From CAZFPT01 sp046541875 (GTDB lineage: Bacteria > Planctomycetota > Phycisphaerae > SM23-33): DNA of 58,169 nucleotides. This document shows positions 1 to 8,458 of the stretch, piece by piece (position 1 is the first letter of the stretch; each line of letters starts with the position of its first letter). Position numbers and translations under genes: made by a program. A model generated the notes under the pieces. That model was not told where the DNA came from, did no database searches, and was given only the letters and a program-made list of their open reading frames with translations. The stretch covers positions 1 through 58,169 of the forward strand of contig JBKHCL010000006.1 of assembly GCA_046541875.1 (NCBI GenBank), read 5' to 3'.

Positions 1-4
1 CCGC

Positions 5-697
5 TCATTCGCTTGGGAACGCCTTGAGTGCCTCGTCCGAGCCGATCACCAGCAGGACGTCGTCGGGGTAGATCACCGTGTCCGGGCCGGGGACGGTGAT
101 GACGGGTTTTCCGGACGTCTTTCGGCCGTCTTCTTTACCCGACTCGCGTCGGATCGCCACCACGAGCACCTTGTACTTCGTGTTGACGGCGAGTTGTTTG
201 AGGTTCTTGTTGTGGAAGGACGGCGGGGCGGGGAATTGTGCGAGCGAATACCCCTCGCCAATGATGACGCGTTCGATCATGGCCGGCGCGAGCAGACGGT
301 CACGCCAGCGTTCGGCCGACTCTTTCTCGGGGTTGGCGATCTCGTCGGCCCCGATTCGCGAGAGGATGTCGCCCCGCGTGTTGGTCGTGGCGCGGGAAAT
401 CACGCGGGGCACGCCGATCTGCTTGAGAATCACCGTGGTCAGCGCCGAGGCCTCGAAGTCCGTGCCGATGCAGACGATGGCGGCGTCGACCTTGTCGATC
501 CCCTGTGCGATCAACGCCTCTTCATCCGTCGAGTCCATGCTCACGCTGAGGGACACCCGGTCGCGGAGAGACTCCACCAGGGACTTGTCCCGGTCGATGG
601 CGATTACCTCGGCCCCGGCGTCGGTGAGCATCGTCGCCAGTCGGCTGCCGTAGCGTCCCAACCCGATCACCGCGAATTGCTCCATGGTCTTTTTCAT
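5..697 (-). CDS. TrkA/KtrA-type potassium channel gating subunit (RCK domains)
   Basis: This 230-residue cytoplasmic protein is the regulatory subunit of a Trk/Ktr potassium uptake system. It binds NAD(H) or ATP and gates the membrane subunit encoded just upstream. The Rossmann glycine motif GLGRYG lies at residues 12-17, and the ribose-binding Asp is at about 35 (VIAIDRD). Residues 1-130 form the RCK_N domain and about 140-225 the RCK_C domain (PGPDTVIYPDDVLLVIG near the end). The length fits KtrA rather than the double-length E. coli TrkA. The gene starts 28 bases after the TrkH-type gene ends, so the two are almost certainly co-transcribed. An internal Met at residue 5 is a possible start, but it has no ribosome binding site. 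Confidence 0.93.
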   Translation of the reverse strand: MKKTMEQFAVIGLGRYGSRLATMLTDAGAEVIAIDRDKSLVESLRDRVSLSVSMDSTDEEALIAQGIDKVDAAIVCIGTDFEASALTTVILKQIGVPRVISRATTNTRGDILSRIGADEIANPEKESAERWRDRLLAPAMIERVIIGEGYSLAQFPAPPSFHNKNLKQLAVNTKYKVLVVAIRRESGKEDGRKTSGKPVITVPGPDTVIYPDDVLLVIGSDEALKAFPSE

Positions 698-725
698 CGA
701 ATCTCGCCTCGCTTGCGCCGCGGGA

Positions 726-2615
726 CTAGCCCACCAGGACGCTTTCGGTTGCGTAGGAATACTGAATATGGCGGATTCTCGCCGTAACCGCCAGCAGTAA
801 CGTCAGCGGGCCGATGCGCCCCAGGAGCATCGAGGCGATCACCACGCCCTTTCCGAATTCGGTGAGGCGCCCGGTCACGCCGGTGCTGAGTCCGACCGTT
901 CCGCACGCGCTGCAGGCCTCGAAGAACACGTCGATCAGTCGCTCACCGCGCATATTCGTGCTCAGCACCAGTGTGACCGTCAACACCAGCGCGAGATAGA
1001 GAATCGCCAGCGTCAACGCCTTGGTGAGGATCTCGGCCGAGAGCTCTCGTCGGAAGAGCTCGCTCTTCGGTCGTCCTCGCAGCATGGTAAAGGCCGCCGC
1101 GACCAGCACCGCCACACAGACGGTCTTCAACCCGCCCGCCGTCGACGCCGGCGAGCCGCCCACGATCATCAGCATGCACATCCAGAACTTCCCTGCCGGG
1201 GAGAGCTCGTCCATGTCCACCGTGTTGAACCCCGCCGTCCGGGCGGTGATGGACTGGAAGACCGCCGCCCCGACCCGCTCGCCGGTGGGCAGCCCGCTCA
1301 TGCCCGGCGCCGGGGCGGGCGCCTCGGGACTGGCGGAGTGGCGTCCCAGCGCCCGGCCGGTGTCGGCCGGCGTTTCGGTTCCCAGCAGGACGGCCATGCC
1401 GAGGACGATCAGGATGGCCGAGGCGGTCAGTGCGATCTTGGTGTGCAGCGACAACTTCAGGCGGAACGAACGTTGCAGCCGCTGGTGACGACGATGGCGA
1501 ATCGCCCGCCAGGAGGAGATCAGGAACTGCTTGCCCGCCTGAGCGAGGTCCTGCAGGACCGGGAATCCCAGCCCGCCCAGCACGATCAGAGGGGCGAACA
1601 CAGCCAGGATCTGCACCTGTCCCCGAACATCCATGAGGCTGGCATGGTAGAGCCCGAACCCCGCGTTGCAGAAGGCCGAGACACTGTGGAAGACGCTGTA
1701 CCATACGGCGTCGGCCGTGGTGAGCGTGGCCCCGCCGTCGGCCTTCATGCCCGCGAACATCGGGTAGAGCATCGCCGCCCCGATCGCCTCCAGCGAGAGT
1801 GTGGTGACGATCACGAACTGTACCACCCGCCGCAGTGCGCCCACCTGCGTCCCGAAGACCTTCCCCAGCGTGTTGCTCTGGCGGATGCCCAGCCCTTTCC
1901 CTGCAAGCAGGGCGACCAGGGTTCCGAACATCATGATGCCCAACCCGCCCAGCTGAATCAGCAGCAGGATCACGCCCTGGCCGAACCGCGTAAAGTGCAT
2001 GCCCGTATCCCGCACGATCAGCCCGGTCACGCAGGTGGCGCTGACGGCGGTGAACAGCGAGTCGATGTAATACAGCGGGCGATGGAAGGGGCTGTCCGGT
2101 CCGGGGGTTGCCGCCGGCAGCATCAGCAACCCGGACCCGGCGACACACAGGAACAGAAAACTGCCGATCAGCAGCCAACTGGGCGGGATGCCCGATCCGG
2201 AAAGGCGGATGTTCACGCCCACCAGGCGCAGAACCAGCGCAATGAGGATGTAGGCCTCGGAGATGATGACGTACAGCGCACTGACCGAGAGGATGCGCCC
2301 GTAGTTGAACAGCACCAGCGCAGAAGCCCCCAGCAGCGCCGGCAGGGCGAAGTCCAGCCAGTTCTGCTTGAGGTAGCGGAGCTTGTGTGTGGCGATCAAC
2401 AGCCGAACGACGCGGTCCAGCACGAACAGTCCGACGATGATCGCATTGATCGTGTGAAGCCATGGAATCGGGATCAGTGCCGGCCGAAAGCCGCCATGCT
2501 CCATCACCAGCGACGCCACAGCCATCACAGCCGTCAGCGCGAGCAGCAGGTCGAGCACGAGGGTTACCGTGCGTCGGCGTCGTTGCGGGCTGCTCTCACT
2601 GGTGGTCTGGACCAT
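726..2615 (-). CDS. TrkH/KtrB-type potassium uptake membrane subunit
   Basis: A 629-residue integral membrane protein that forms the K+-conducting pore of the Trk/Ktr system, partnered by the RCK protein downstream. It shows the four selectivity-type loops of the superfamily, for example SATCVTGLIVRDTG, SAFCNAGFGL, RTAGFNTVDM and SACGTVGLSTGVTG. It is longer than typical KtrB (about 450 residues). The extra length is an N-terminal block of about four hydrophobic segments (residues 15-150) and a basic cytoplasmic loop (HRRHQRLQRSFR). AGGA lies 8 bases before the start. It follows hisI by 36 bases on the same strand, which suggests read-through from the recG-hisI unit. Confidence 0.93.
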   Translation of the reverse strand: MVQTTSESSPQRRRRTVTLVLDLLLALTAVMAVASLVMEHGGFRPALIPIPWLHTINAIIVGLFVLDRVVRLLIATHKLRYLKQNWLDFALPALLGASALVLFNYGRILSVSALYVIISEAYILIALVLRLVGVNIRLSGSGIPPSWLLIGSFLFLCVAGSGLLMLPAATPGPDSPFHRPLYYIDSLFTAVSATCVTGLIVRDTGMHFTRFGQGVILLLIQLGGLGIMMFGTLVALLAGKGLGIRQSNTLGKVFGTQVGALRRVVQFVIVTTLSLEAIGAAMLYPMFAGMKADGGATLTTADAVWYSVFHSVSAFCNAGFGLYHASLMDVRGQVQILAVFAPLIVLGGLGFPVLQDLAQAGKQFLISSWRAIRHRRHQRLQRSFRLKLSLHTKIALTASAILIVLGMAVLLGTETPADTGRALGRHSASPEAPAPAPGMSGLPTGERVGAAVFQSITARTAGFNTVDMDELSPAGKFWMCMLMIVGGSPASTAGGLKTVCVAVLVAAAFTMLRGRPKSELFRRELSAEILTKALTLAILYLALVLTVTLVLSTNMRGERLIDVFFEACSACGTVGLSTGVTGRLTEFGKGVVIASMLLGRIGPLTLLLAVTARIRHIQYSYATESVLVG

Positions 2616-2651
2616 CGCGCGTATCCTGGTTCTGGTGCCGGCGAAGGGGGG

Positions 2652-3047
2652 TTATCTGTCGTACACGTCGTCGGGGTCGAACACCTTCTCGCCAACCACG
2701 TCCCACTCGCCCTGTTCATTGAGCTTGCGGTAGAAGCACGAATAGTAGCCCACGTGGCAGGCGGCCCCGTGCTGGATGACCTCGATCACGAGCGTGTCCT
2801 TGTCGCAGTCGGTGTAGATGGCCTGGACTTCCTGCGTGTGGCCTGACGATTCGCCTTTCATCCAGTATTTCTGTCGGCTTCGCGACCAGAAGTGCGTCTT
2901 GCCCGTCTTGACGGTGTCGGCCAGCGAGTCGGCGTTCATCCACGCCATCATCAGCACCTGCTTTGTTTCGGCGTCGACACAGATGGCGGGAATCAACCCG
3001 GCGTCATTGTACTTCAGGTCTGCGAGGGTTTCCTGCAGCTTGCTCAT
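2652..3047 (-). CDS. hisI: phosphoribosyl-AMP cyclohydrolase
   Basis: The third enzyme of histidine biosynthesis; it hydrolyses the adenine ring of PR-AMP to give ProFAR. At 131 residues it is the stand-alone HisI form without a fused HisE pyrophosphohydrolase. The family signature is clear: HFWSRSRQKYWMKGESSGH, then the metal site TDCDKDTL followed by HGAACHVGYYSCFYR. The three cysteines match the zinc ligands and the DxDxD matches the magnesium site of characterised HisI proteins. AGGAG lies upstream of the ATG. No other his gene is visible in the window, so the pathway is dispersed here. The gene is 138 bases downstream of recG. Confidence 0.96.
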   Translation of the reverse strand: MSKLQETLADLKYNDAGLIPAICVDAETKQVLMMAWMNADSLADTVKTGKTHFWSRSRQKYWMKGESSGHTQEVQAIYTDCDKDTLVIEVIQHGAACHVGYYSCFYRKLNEQGEWDVVGEKVFDPDDVYDR

Positions 3048-3185
3048 GTCCTGTCTCCTGGGGGATTCGCAAAGACCGACATGCTACCGCCCCGTTCCGG
3101 GGGCGTCAACGTACACCACAGCCTGCATCGCGGGGAGTGCGAACTGTCCGGGGGTGGAACAACAGGATGTTCCTGCCGCTCATCG

Positions 3186-5264
3186 TCACGCCCCCGCCAG
3201 CAGTCCGAGGCGTCGGCCGTAAACCTTGAGCACCTCGCGGCGGAGGGTCTGGTGGGCCGGTTGGGAGAGGTCCGGGTCGCCGGCAACCATATGGAATGCG
3301 TCCCGCCGCGCGAGGCGGAGCAGCTCGAAGTCTTCGATCAGGTCGGCCACCTTCAGTTCCGGCAGGCCGTGCTGCCGCGTGCCGAAGAACTCCCCGGGTC
3401 CGCGGATGCGCAGATCTTCCTCGGCCACCTTGAACCCGTCATGCGTTTCGGTGAGTACGTCGAGGCGCCGGCGGGCGATTTCGTTACCGGGCTCAGCCAC
3501 AAGAATGCAGTGGGCGTCGTCCCTGCCGCGACCGATGCGTCCGCGCAGCTGATGGAGCTGCGCCAAGCCGAACCGCTCAGCGTGCAGGATGACCATCGCG
3601 TTGGCGGAGGGGACGTCCACGCCGACTTCCACCACGACCGAGGCGACCAGCACCTGCACCGAACCGTCACGGAAACCGGCCATCACCGCGTTCTTGCGAT
3701 CGGTCTTCATCTGGCCGTGAATCATGCCCACGCCGTAGTCGGCGAACGGGCCGCTGTCCAGCTGGTGATAGGCGTCCTCGGCCGCTGTCATGTCGCTGTC
3801 GGCCGAGGCGGTCACCAGCGGATAGATGAAATACGCCTGCTGCCCGGCGTCCAGCAGGCCTCGAACGAACCCGTAGATCTCGTCCAGCTCGTCCATCGTC
3901 GCGCATCGTGTTTCGGTGGTCCCTCGGCCGGGGGGGAGCTCGTCGATCACCGACACGTCCAGGTCGCCGAAGACCGTCATCGCCAGCGTTCGCGGGATGG
4001 GGGTAGCCGTCATCACCAGGTAATGCGGGGCGAAGCCCTTGCCGCGCATGGACGTCCGCTGCTGGACACCGAACTTGTGCTGCTCGTCGACGATGGTCAG
4101 GGCGAGGTTCGCGAACCGCACGCCCTCGGAAATCAGCGCGTGCGTGCCGACGACGATGTCGATGGTTCCCTCGGCCAATCCGTTGAGAATGCGCTTGCGT
4201 TCGGTGGCCTTCATGCCGCCCACCAGCAGCTCGATCCGCACGCGCGAGCCTTCCAGGTAGTCTACGATCTTGGCGTAGTGCTGGCGGGCGAGGATCTCCG
4301 TCGGGGCCATGATGGAGACCTGCTTTCGGTTCGCCACCGCCGTCAGGGCGGCGTAGAGGGCGACGACGGTCTTTCCGCTTCCCACGTCGCCCTGCAGCAG
4401 GCGGTTCATGGGCTTCTCGGCGGCCAGGTCCGAGACGATCTCTTCGACGGCGCGGTTCTGTGCATCGGTCAGGGGAAAAGGGAATCTCGCCCGGATCCGC
4501 TTGTCGATGGCGGGCGTACACCTCAGCGGCCAGGCGGGTCGGGAGACCTCCCGCATGCGCATCAGGGCCATCCCCAGCTGCATGAGGAAGCACTCATCGT
4601 ACGCCATTCGCCGCCGTGCGCGTTTCCACTGGTCCTGGTCCTCGGGTCGGTGCATCGCCGCCACGGCGTCGGGGCGGGGCATGAGCCCCCGTTTCTCCAG
4701 GTAGTCCGGGGGGAACCATTCGCGGATCAGCGAACGTGCCTCGGGCAGGACGCGGCGGATGATCTGCCCGATGTGGCCGCTGGTGAGCTTGGCCCCGGCG
4801 GGGTAGACCGGCAGGAGTTCGTCTTCGTCGAGATTGGTCTCCTCGGGCGCCCAGATCACCTGGTAGGAGGGGTTCACGAACTGGACGGCTTCGCGGTACA
4901 TCGAGACCTTGCCGTTGACCGCGATGTGCATCCCCGGGCGGATGCGCCCCTGGAGATAGCCGCCATTGAACCACTTGACGCCGACGAATGCCCCGGTCGG
5001 GTCCATGAGCGTCGCCTCGAAGTAAGGCCGACGCCCGTAGCCCTTGTAGTTCACATAGGTGACTTCCCCGGCGACGGTGGCGTTTGCCTCGTTCCCGCGC
5101 AGCGAACCCATGGGTTGCACCTGCCGGCGCAGATCGAACCGGCGGGGGAAGTACATCAGGACGTCTTCAACCGTCTCCATCCCCAGCGCACTGAGCTGCT
5201 CCGCCCGCGTGGGCCCCACGCCACTGACGTACTGAATTGGCGTATCAAGCTGCAGGGCGGTCAC
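3186..5264 (-). CDS. recG: ATP-dependent DNA helicase RecG
   Basis: A 692-residue superfamily 2 helicase that remodels stalled replication forks and branched DNA. The N-terminal half is the OB-fold wedge domain (FEATLMDPTGAFVGVKWFN). The motor carries Walker A in LLQGDVGSGKT, Walker B in VDEQH, motif III MTATPIPRT and the C-terminal motifs GRIGRGRDDAHC. The C-terminal DLRIRGPGEFFGTRQHGLPE is typical of RecG. The start appears to be GTG, preceded by GGAAAGGG at suitable spacing. It lies 28 bases after the LysM lipoprotein gene, so they probably share a transcript. Confidence 0.97.
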   Translation of the reverse strand: MTALQLDTPIQYVSGVGPTRAEQLSALGMETVEDVLMYFPRRFDLRRQVQPMGSLRGNEANATVAGEVTYVNYKGYGRRPYFEATLMDPTGAFVGVKWFNGGYLQGRIRPGMHIAVNGKVSMYREAVQFVNPSYQVIWAPEETNLDEDELLPVYPAGAKLTSGHIGQIIRRVLPEARSLIREWFPPDYLEKRGLMPRPDAVAAMHRPEDQDQWKRARRRMAYDECFLMQLGMALMRMREVSRPAWPLRCTPAIDKRIRARFPFPLTDAQNRAVEEIVSDLAAEKPMNRLLQGDVGSGKTVVALYAALTAVANRKQVSIMAPTEILARQHYAKIVDYLEGSRVRIELLVGGMKATERKRILNGLAEGTIDIVVGTHALISEGVRFANLALTIVDEQHKFGVQQRTSMRGKGFAPHYLVMTATPIPRTLAMTVFGDLDVSVIDELPPGRGTTETRCATMDELDEIYGFVRGLLDAGQQAYFIYPLVTASADSDMTAAEDAYHQLDSGPFADYGVGMIHGQMKTDRKNAVMAGFRDGSVQVLVASVVVEVGVDVPSANAMVILHAERFGLAQLHQLRGRIGRGRDDAHCILVAEPGNEIARRRLDVLTETHDGFKVAEEDLRIRGPGEFFGTRQHGLPELKVADLIEDFELLRLARRDAFHMVAGDPDLSQPAHQTLRREVLKVYGRRLGLLAGA

Positions 5265-5292
5265 GCGCGAGCCCTTTCCACGACGGTGCAGG

Positions 5293-5718
5293 CTAGTCGC
5301 GAGGGATGACGATTTTCGCGCCGACCGGAATCGAGCTGGGCTTGATGTCCGGGTTGGCTGCAGCGATGCGCTTCCATTGCTTGCCGTCGTTGTAGTACTT
5401 CACGGCGAGTTTCCAGAACGTGTCGCCCTTGTCGGCGGTGTGGATGGTGGGTTGGTCCGCCGCCGGAGCGGGGTCCGGGTCGCTCGTGTCGATGATGTTC
5501 GAGCCGCCCATGTCGCTGTCGGCCGGGTCGGACGGAGGAATCGCCACGTGGTCGCCCGGGTCGCTCGCGTCGGCAGAGTCATTCGGGTCGATTGTTCCCA
5601 ACTCACCGTTGGAGGTTCCGTCGGCGGAGGTGCCCATCGAGTCGGCCGAGTCGGCCGGTCGACCACAGCCGATCAGCAGCATTGCACCGGCCAGCAGCAG
5701 GATCGTCGTCGTACGCAT
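5293..5718 (-). CDS. LysM-domain lipoprotein
   Basis: A 141-residue secreted protein. Residues 1-18 form a lipoprotein signal ending in LLIGC, so lipidation at Cys18 is likely. An acidic, low-complexity Asp/Ser/Pro-rich linker (roughly 19-85) leads to a single C-terminal LysM domain (IHTADKGDTFWKLAVKYY ... IPVGAKIVIP), which in this family binds peptidoglycan. AAAGGA precedes the start. It heads the minus-strand run LysM-recG-hisI-trkH-trkA. Its exact role is unknown; it is probably a periplasmic cell-wall-binding anchor. Confidence 0.88.
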   Translation of the reverse strand: MRTTTILLLAGAMLLIGCGRPADSADSMGTSADGTSNGELGTIDPNDSADASDPGDHVAIPPSDPADSDMGGSNIIDTSDPDPAPAADQPTIHTADKGDTFWKLAVKYYNDGKQWKRIAAANPDIKPSSIPVGAKIVIPRD

Positions 5719-5907
5719 CGTCAGATTCCTTTCTGAAGTGGATCGGTCGGTTCACCAAGCACTCGGCGTATCGTACCAGCCGCCTCATCGCGGTTCAAGC
5801 TCGCCCCATGGGAACAATCCCTGCCCCGGCGCGTCGGAATGAGGTAGAATAACCTGTCGCCCGGGCGGGCGGCGAATGAACCGAAACCCTGACAGCCCGA
5901 CGATCCC

Positions 5908-8445
5908 ATGAATACAGACAGACTCCTTGGCGTTTTTTCTGCTGCGTTCCTTTTGGTGGCCACCGTTTCACCGGCGTCGGCAGACAAGCCCCGCACCGAC
6001 GTTCACGGCGACCTGCTCCCGCCCGGGGCGGTGGCAAGGCTGGGATCGGTGCGATTCCAACACGGGGGGTACGTCCGCGGGCTGGCATTCAGCCCGGACG
6101 GGAAGATGCTCGCCAGCATCGGCTATTCCAGTCAGGGGACGCGGGGATTGGTTCTCTGGGACAGCGAGACGGGCAAGCCCATCAGGCAGATCGACACTCC
6201 GGGCAGTAACGGCTTGAGCGTGGACTGGTCGCCCGGCGGGAACTCCATCGTCTTCGCCGACAGCTCCCAGGCGGTCTACATCTGCAACGTCCACACCGAG
6301 AAGACGCGTAAGATCAAGGTCAACTCGTACTGCTACCGCGTGGAATTCTCCCATGACGGCAATTCGGTGTTCGCCGCCGCCCGGAATGGGGTCTACCAGT
6401 TCCGCCGGCGGGACGGCAAGCAGTTGCGGAAGTGGAAAGATCCTGCCGTGTCGCTGAGCGTGGACGCCCGGGGCGAGTACCTGGTGACCGCCAACTCAAA
6501 GTACAACAAGAAGAAAGGGCGACCCATCCAGGTGATCGACCTGGAAACCGGCAAGCGGGTTCACGAGTTGACCCTCGGCAAGAGCCGGTTCTCGGACGTG
6601 GCGATCTCCTCGGACGCCAAGTATGTCGTCGGTGCCCCGGCCACATATGGACGGGGCGGGGTAAAGGTGCCCGTATGGGAGACCGAATCGGGCAAGAAGA
6701 TACGCGAGTTCAAGATCGGCACGCGATATCTCCGCCGGGTGGAGTTCATTCCGGGCACTCATCAGCTCATTTCGCTGGGCACCAACGGCGAGATTTCGGT
6801 AACCGATGTCACGACGGGCAAGGAAGTCCGGAAGGTGGATATTGGTGACGGATCGACGCAGACGATGGCGGTCTCGACAAACGGGAAGTACGTCGCCGGG
6901 GCTGGGCGAACCCAGCGGATCGGCGTGTGGAACCTGCAGACGGGCAAACCCACCTACAAGCCGGTGGGACACTCGAACCGGATATCGGGCATTGTCTTCA
7001 GCCCCGACGGCAGCCAACTCGCCTCGGCCAGCTACGACAAGACGGTGCGCGTCTGGGATCTGAAAACCAGCAAGAGCAGGCATGTCCTGGACGGGCACAG
7101 CTCCTATCCGTACGGCGTGGCGTGGTCGAACGACGGGAAACGCCTGGCGTCGGTGCAGGTCTCGGGCAGTCATGGCGCGATCCTCTGGGACCCGGACACC
7201 GGCAGGCAGACCCGCCACATCAAGGATGTGCCGACCTACCCGATGGACATGGTTTTCCGCGACGGCGGGCAGGAGTTGGTCATCGCCGGGAGGCGGGGAA
7301 ATGTGCAGGCGTTCGAGGTCGGCAGCGGCAAGCGCGTGTTCAGCGCGTCGACGAGCCCCCACGGCAGGCGCACGTACTTCTACTCGATCGCCCTGAGCCC
7401 CTCCGGACGTATGTTCGCGGCGTTCGGCCTGCAGAACGTGCAACTCATGGATCTCCGCTCACGCAGCAGCTATTCGCTGCCGACCGACGAGCGAATCATG
7501 TACGGCCTTCAGAACGCAGCCTTCAGCCCCGACGGCTCGCTCATGGCCTGGTCGGGCACGAAACAGGTACATGTGATGGAAGTGATCTCCGGGCAGGAAG
7601 TTCTCTCCATGAACCGTGGCAAAGTCGGGCGCAGCGCCGTGGTGTTTTCTCCCGATGGGCGATATCTGGCGACTGCCGATCAGAAGGATGACATCGACGT
7701 GTACGACCTGGCAGGCGGAAACCGCGTGGCGAAGTACGCCACCGGCAAATCCCGGAAACAGTCCGGCCAGCGGAAAGGCAACAAGCAACTCTTGATCCAG
7801 ACCTATGCATACTCGGGAACCTGCAGCCTGCGGTTCAGTCCGGACGGGAAACTGCTCGCCTCGGGCAACGCCCAGGGCGTCGTGCTGCTGTGGGACTTCG
7901 CCGCGAAGGTGCGAGGCTCGGACGACCCGCGAGACGACGTGGACCTGGAGGCCTGTTGGGACGAATTGGCCAACCATGATGCCCGTCGGGCCTACGGGGC
8001 CTACTGGAAGCTCTCCCGGAAGGGCGGCGAGGCCGTCGCGTTCCTGGCCGACGCGATGAAGCCGGTCACCAAGCCCAAGGCCGACCTGATCCACGAGAAC
8101 ATCGACCACCTCGACGCCGAGAATTACCATGCACGCAAGCGTGCCTACTCCACACTCGCGCGGTTCGGGCCGGTGGTCAAGCGCGAGCTGCTCCGGGCGA
8201 TCAAGCAGAATACATCGCTGGCCGGGCGACGCCGCATCAGGGAATTGCTCCGCGTGATGAACAGTCCCACCAGCCGTTCGCCATCGGTGTTGCGACAGCT
8301 GCGGGCGGTAAGCATCCTGCGGAACATGCGAACCGACAAAGCACGCGAGGTCCTGGATACGCTCACCACGGGCGTCAAGGAAGCCCCTCAGACGGTGGCG
8401 GCCCGTCGGGCGGTTGAGCTGCTCAAAAAGACCGATGACGAGTAA
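5908..8445 (+). CDS. secreted WD40-repeat protein with helical HEAT-like C-terminal domain
   Basis: 845 residues. A Sec signal peptide (residues 1-26, ending SPASA) is followed by about 600 residues of WD40 blades. Recurrent cores read FSPDGKMLASIG, FSPDGSQLASASYDKTVRVWDL, FSPDGRYLATADQKDDIDVYDL and FSPDGKLLASGNAQGVVLLWDF, enough for two propellers. The last 200 residues (from CWDELANHDARRAYGAYWKL) are alpha-helical and HEAT-like. They match a domain repeatedly attached to WD40 and other repeat proteins in planctomycetes (family knowledge). The protein probably acts as an extracytoplasmic protein-protein scaffold; no catalytic residues are evident. It is divergent from the LysM gene, with a 189-base intergenic region. 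Confidence 0.9.
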   Translation: MNTDRLLGVFSAAFLLVATVSPASADKPRTDVHGDLLPPGAVARLGSVRFQHGGYVRGLAFSPDGKMLASIGYSSQGTRGLVLWDSETGKPIRQIDTPGSNGLSVDWSPGGNSIVFADSSQAVYICNVHTEKTRKIKVNSYCYRVEFSHDGNSVFAAARNGVYQFRRRDGKQLRKWKDPAVSLSVDARGEYLVTANSKYNKKKGRPIQVIDLETGKRVHELTLGKSRFSDVAISSDAKYVVGAPATYGRGGVKVPVWETESGKKIREFKIGTRYLRRVEFIPGTHQLISLGTNGEISVTDVTTGKEVRKVDIGDGSTQTMAVSTNGKYVAGAGRTQRIGVWNLQTGKPTYKPVGHSNRISGIVFSPDGSQLASASYDKTVRVWDLKTSKSRHVLDGHSSYPYGVAWSNDGKRLASVQVSGSHGAILWDPDTGRQTRHIKDVPTYPMDMVFRDGGQELVIAGRRGNVQAFEVGSGKRVFSASTSPHGRRTYFYSIALSPSGRMFAAFGLQNVQLMDLRSRSSYSLPTDERIMYGLQNAAFSPDGSLMAWSGTKQVHVMEVISGQEVLSMNRGKVGRSAVVFSPDGRYLATADQKDDIDVYDLAGGNRVAKYATGKSRKQSGQRKGNKQLLIQTYAYSGTCSLRFSPDGKLLASGNAQGVVLLWDFAAKVRGSDDPRDDVDLEACWDELANHDARRAYGAYWKLSRKGGEAVAFLADAMKPVTKPKADLIHENIDHLDAENYHARKRAYSTLARFGPVVKRELLRAIKQNTSLAGRRRIRELLRVMNSPTSRSPSVLRQLRAVSILRNMRTDKAREVLDTLTTGVKEAPQTVAARRAVELLKKTDDE

Positions 8446-8458
8446 CCGCCGGGCGACC

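Noticed and set aside
1338..2846. 502-codon plus-strand frame opposite trkH and hisI
   Set aside because: Gln/His/Arg-rich translation typical of a reversed membrane-protein gene.
2892..5309. 805-codon plus-strand open frame opposite recG
   Set aside because: Composition is His/Arg/Gly/Val-rich without domains; it mirrors the recG codon bias.
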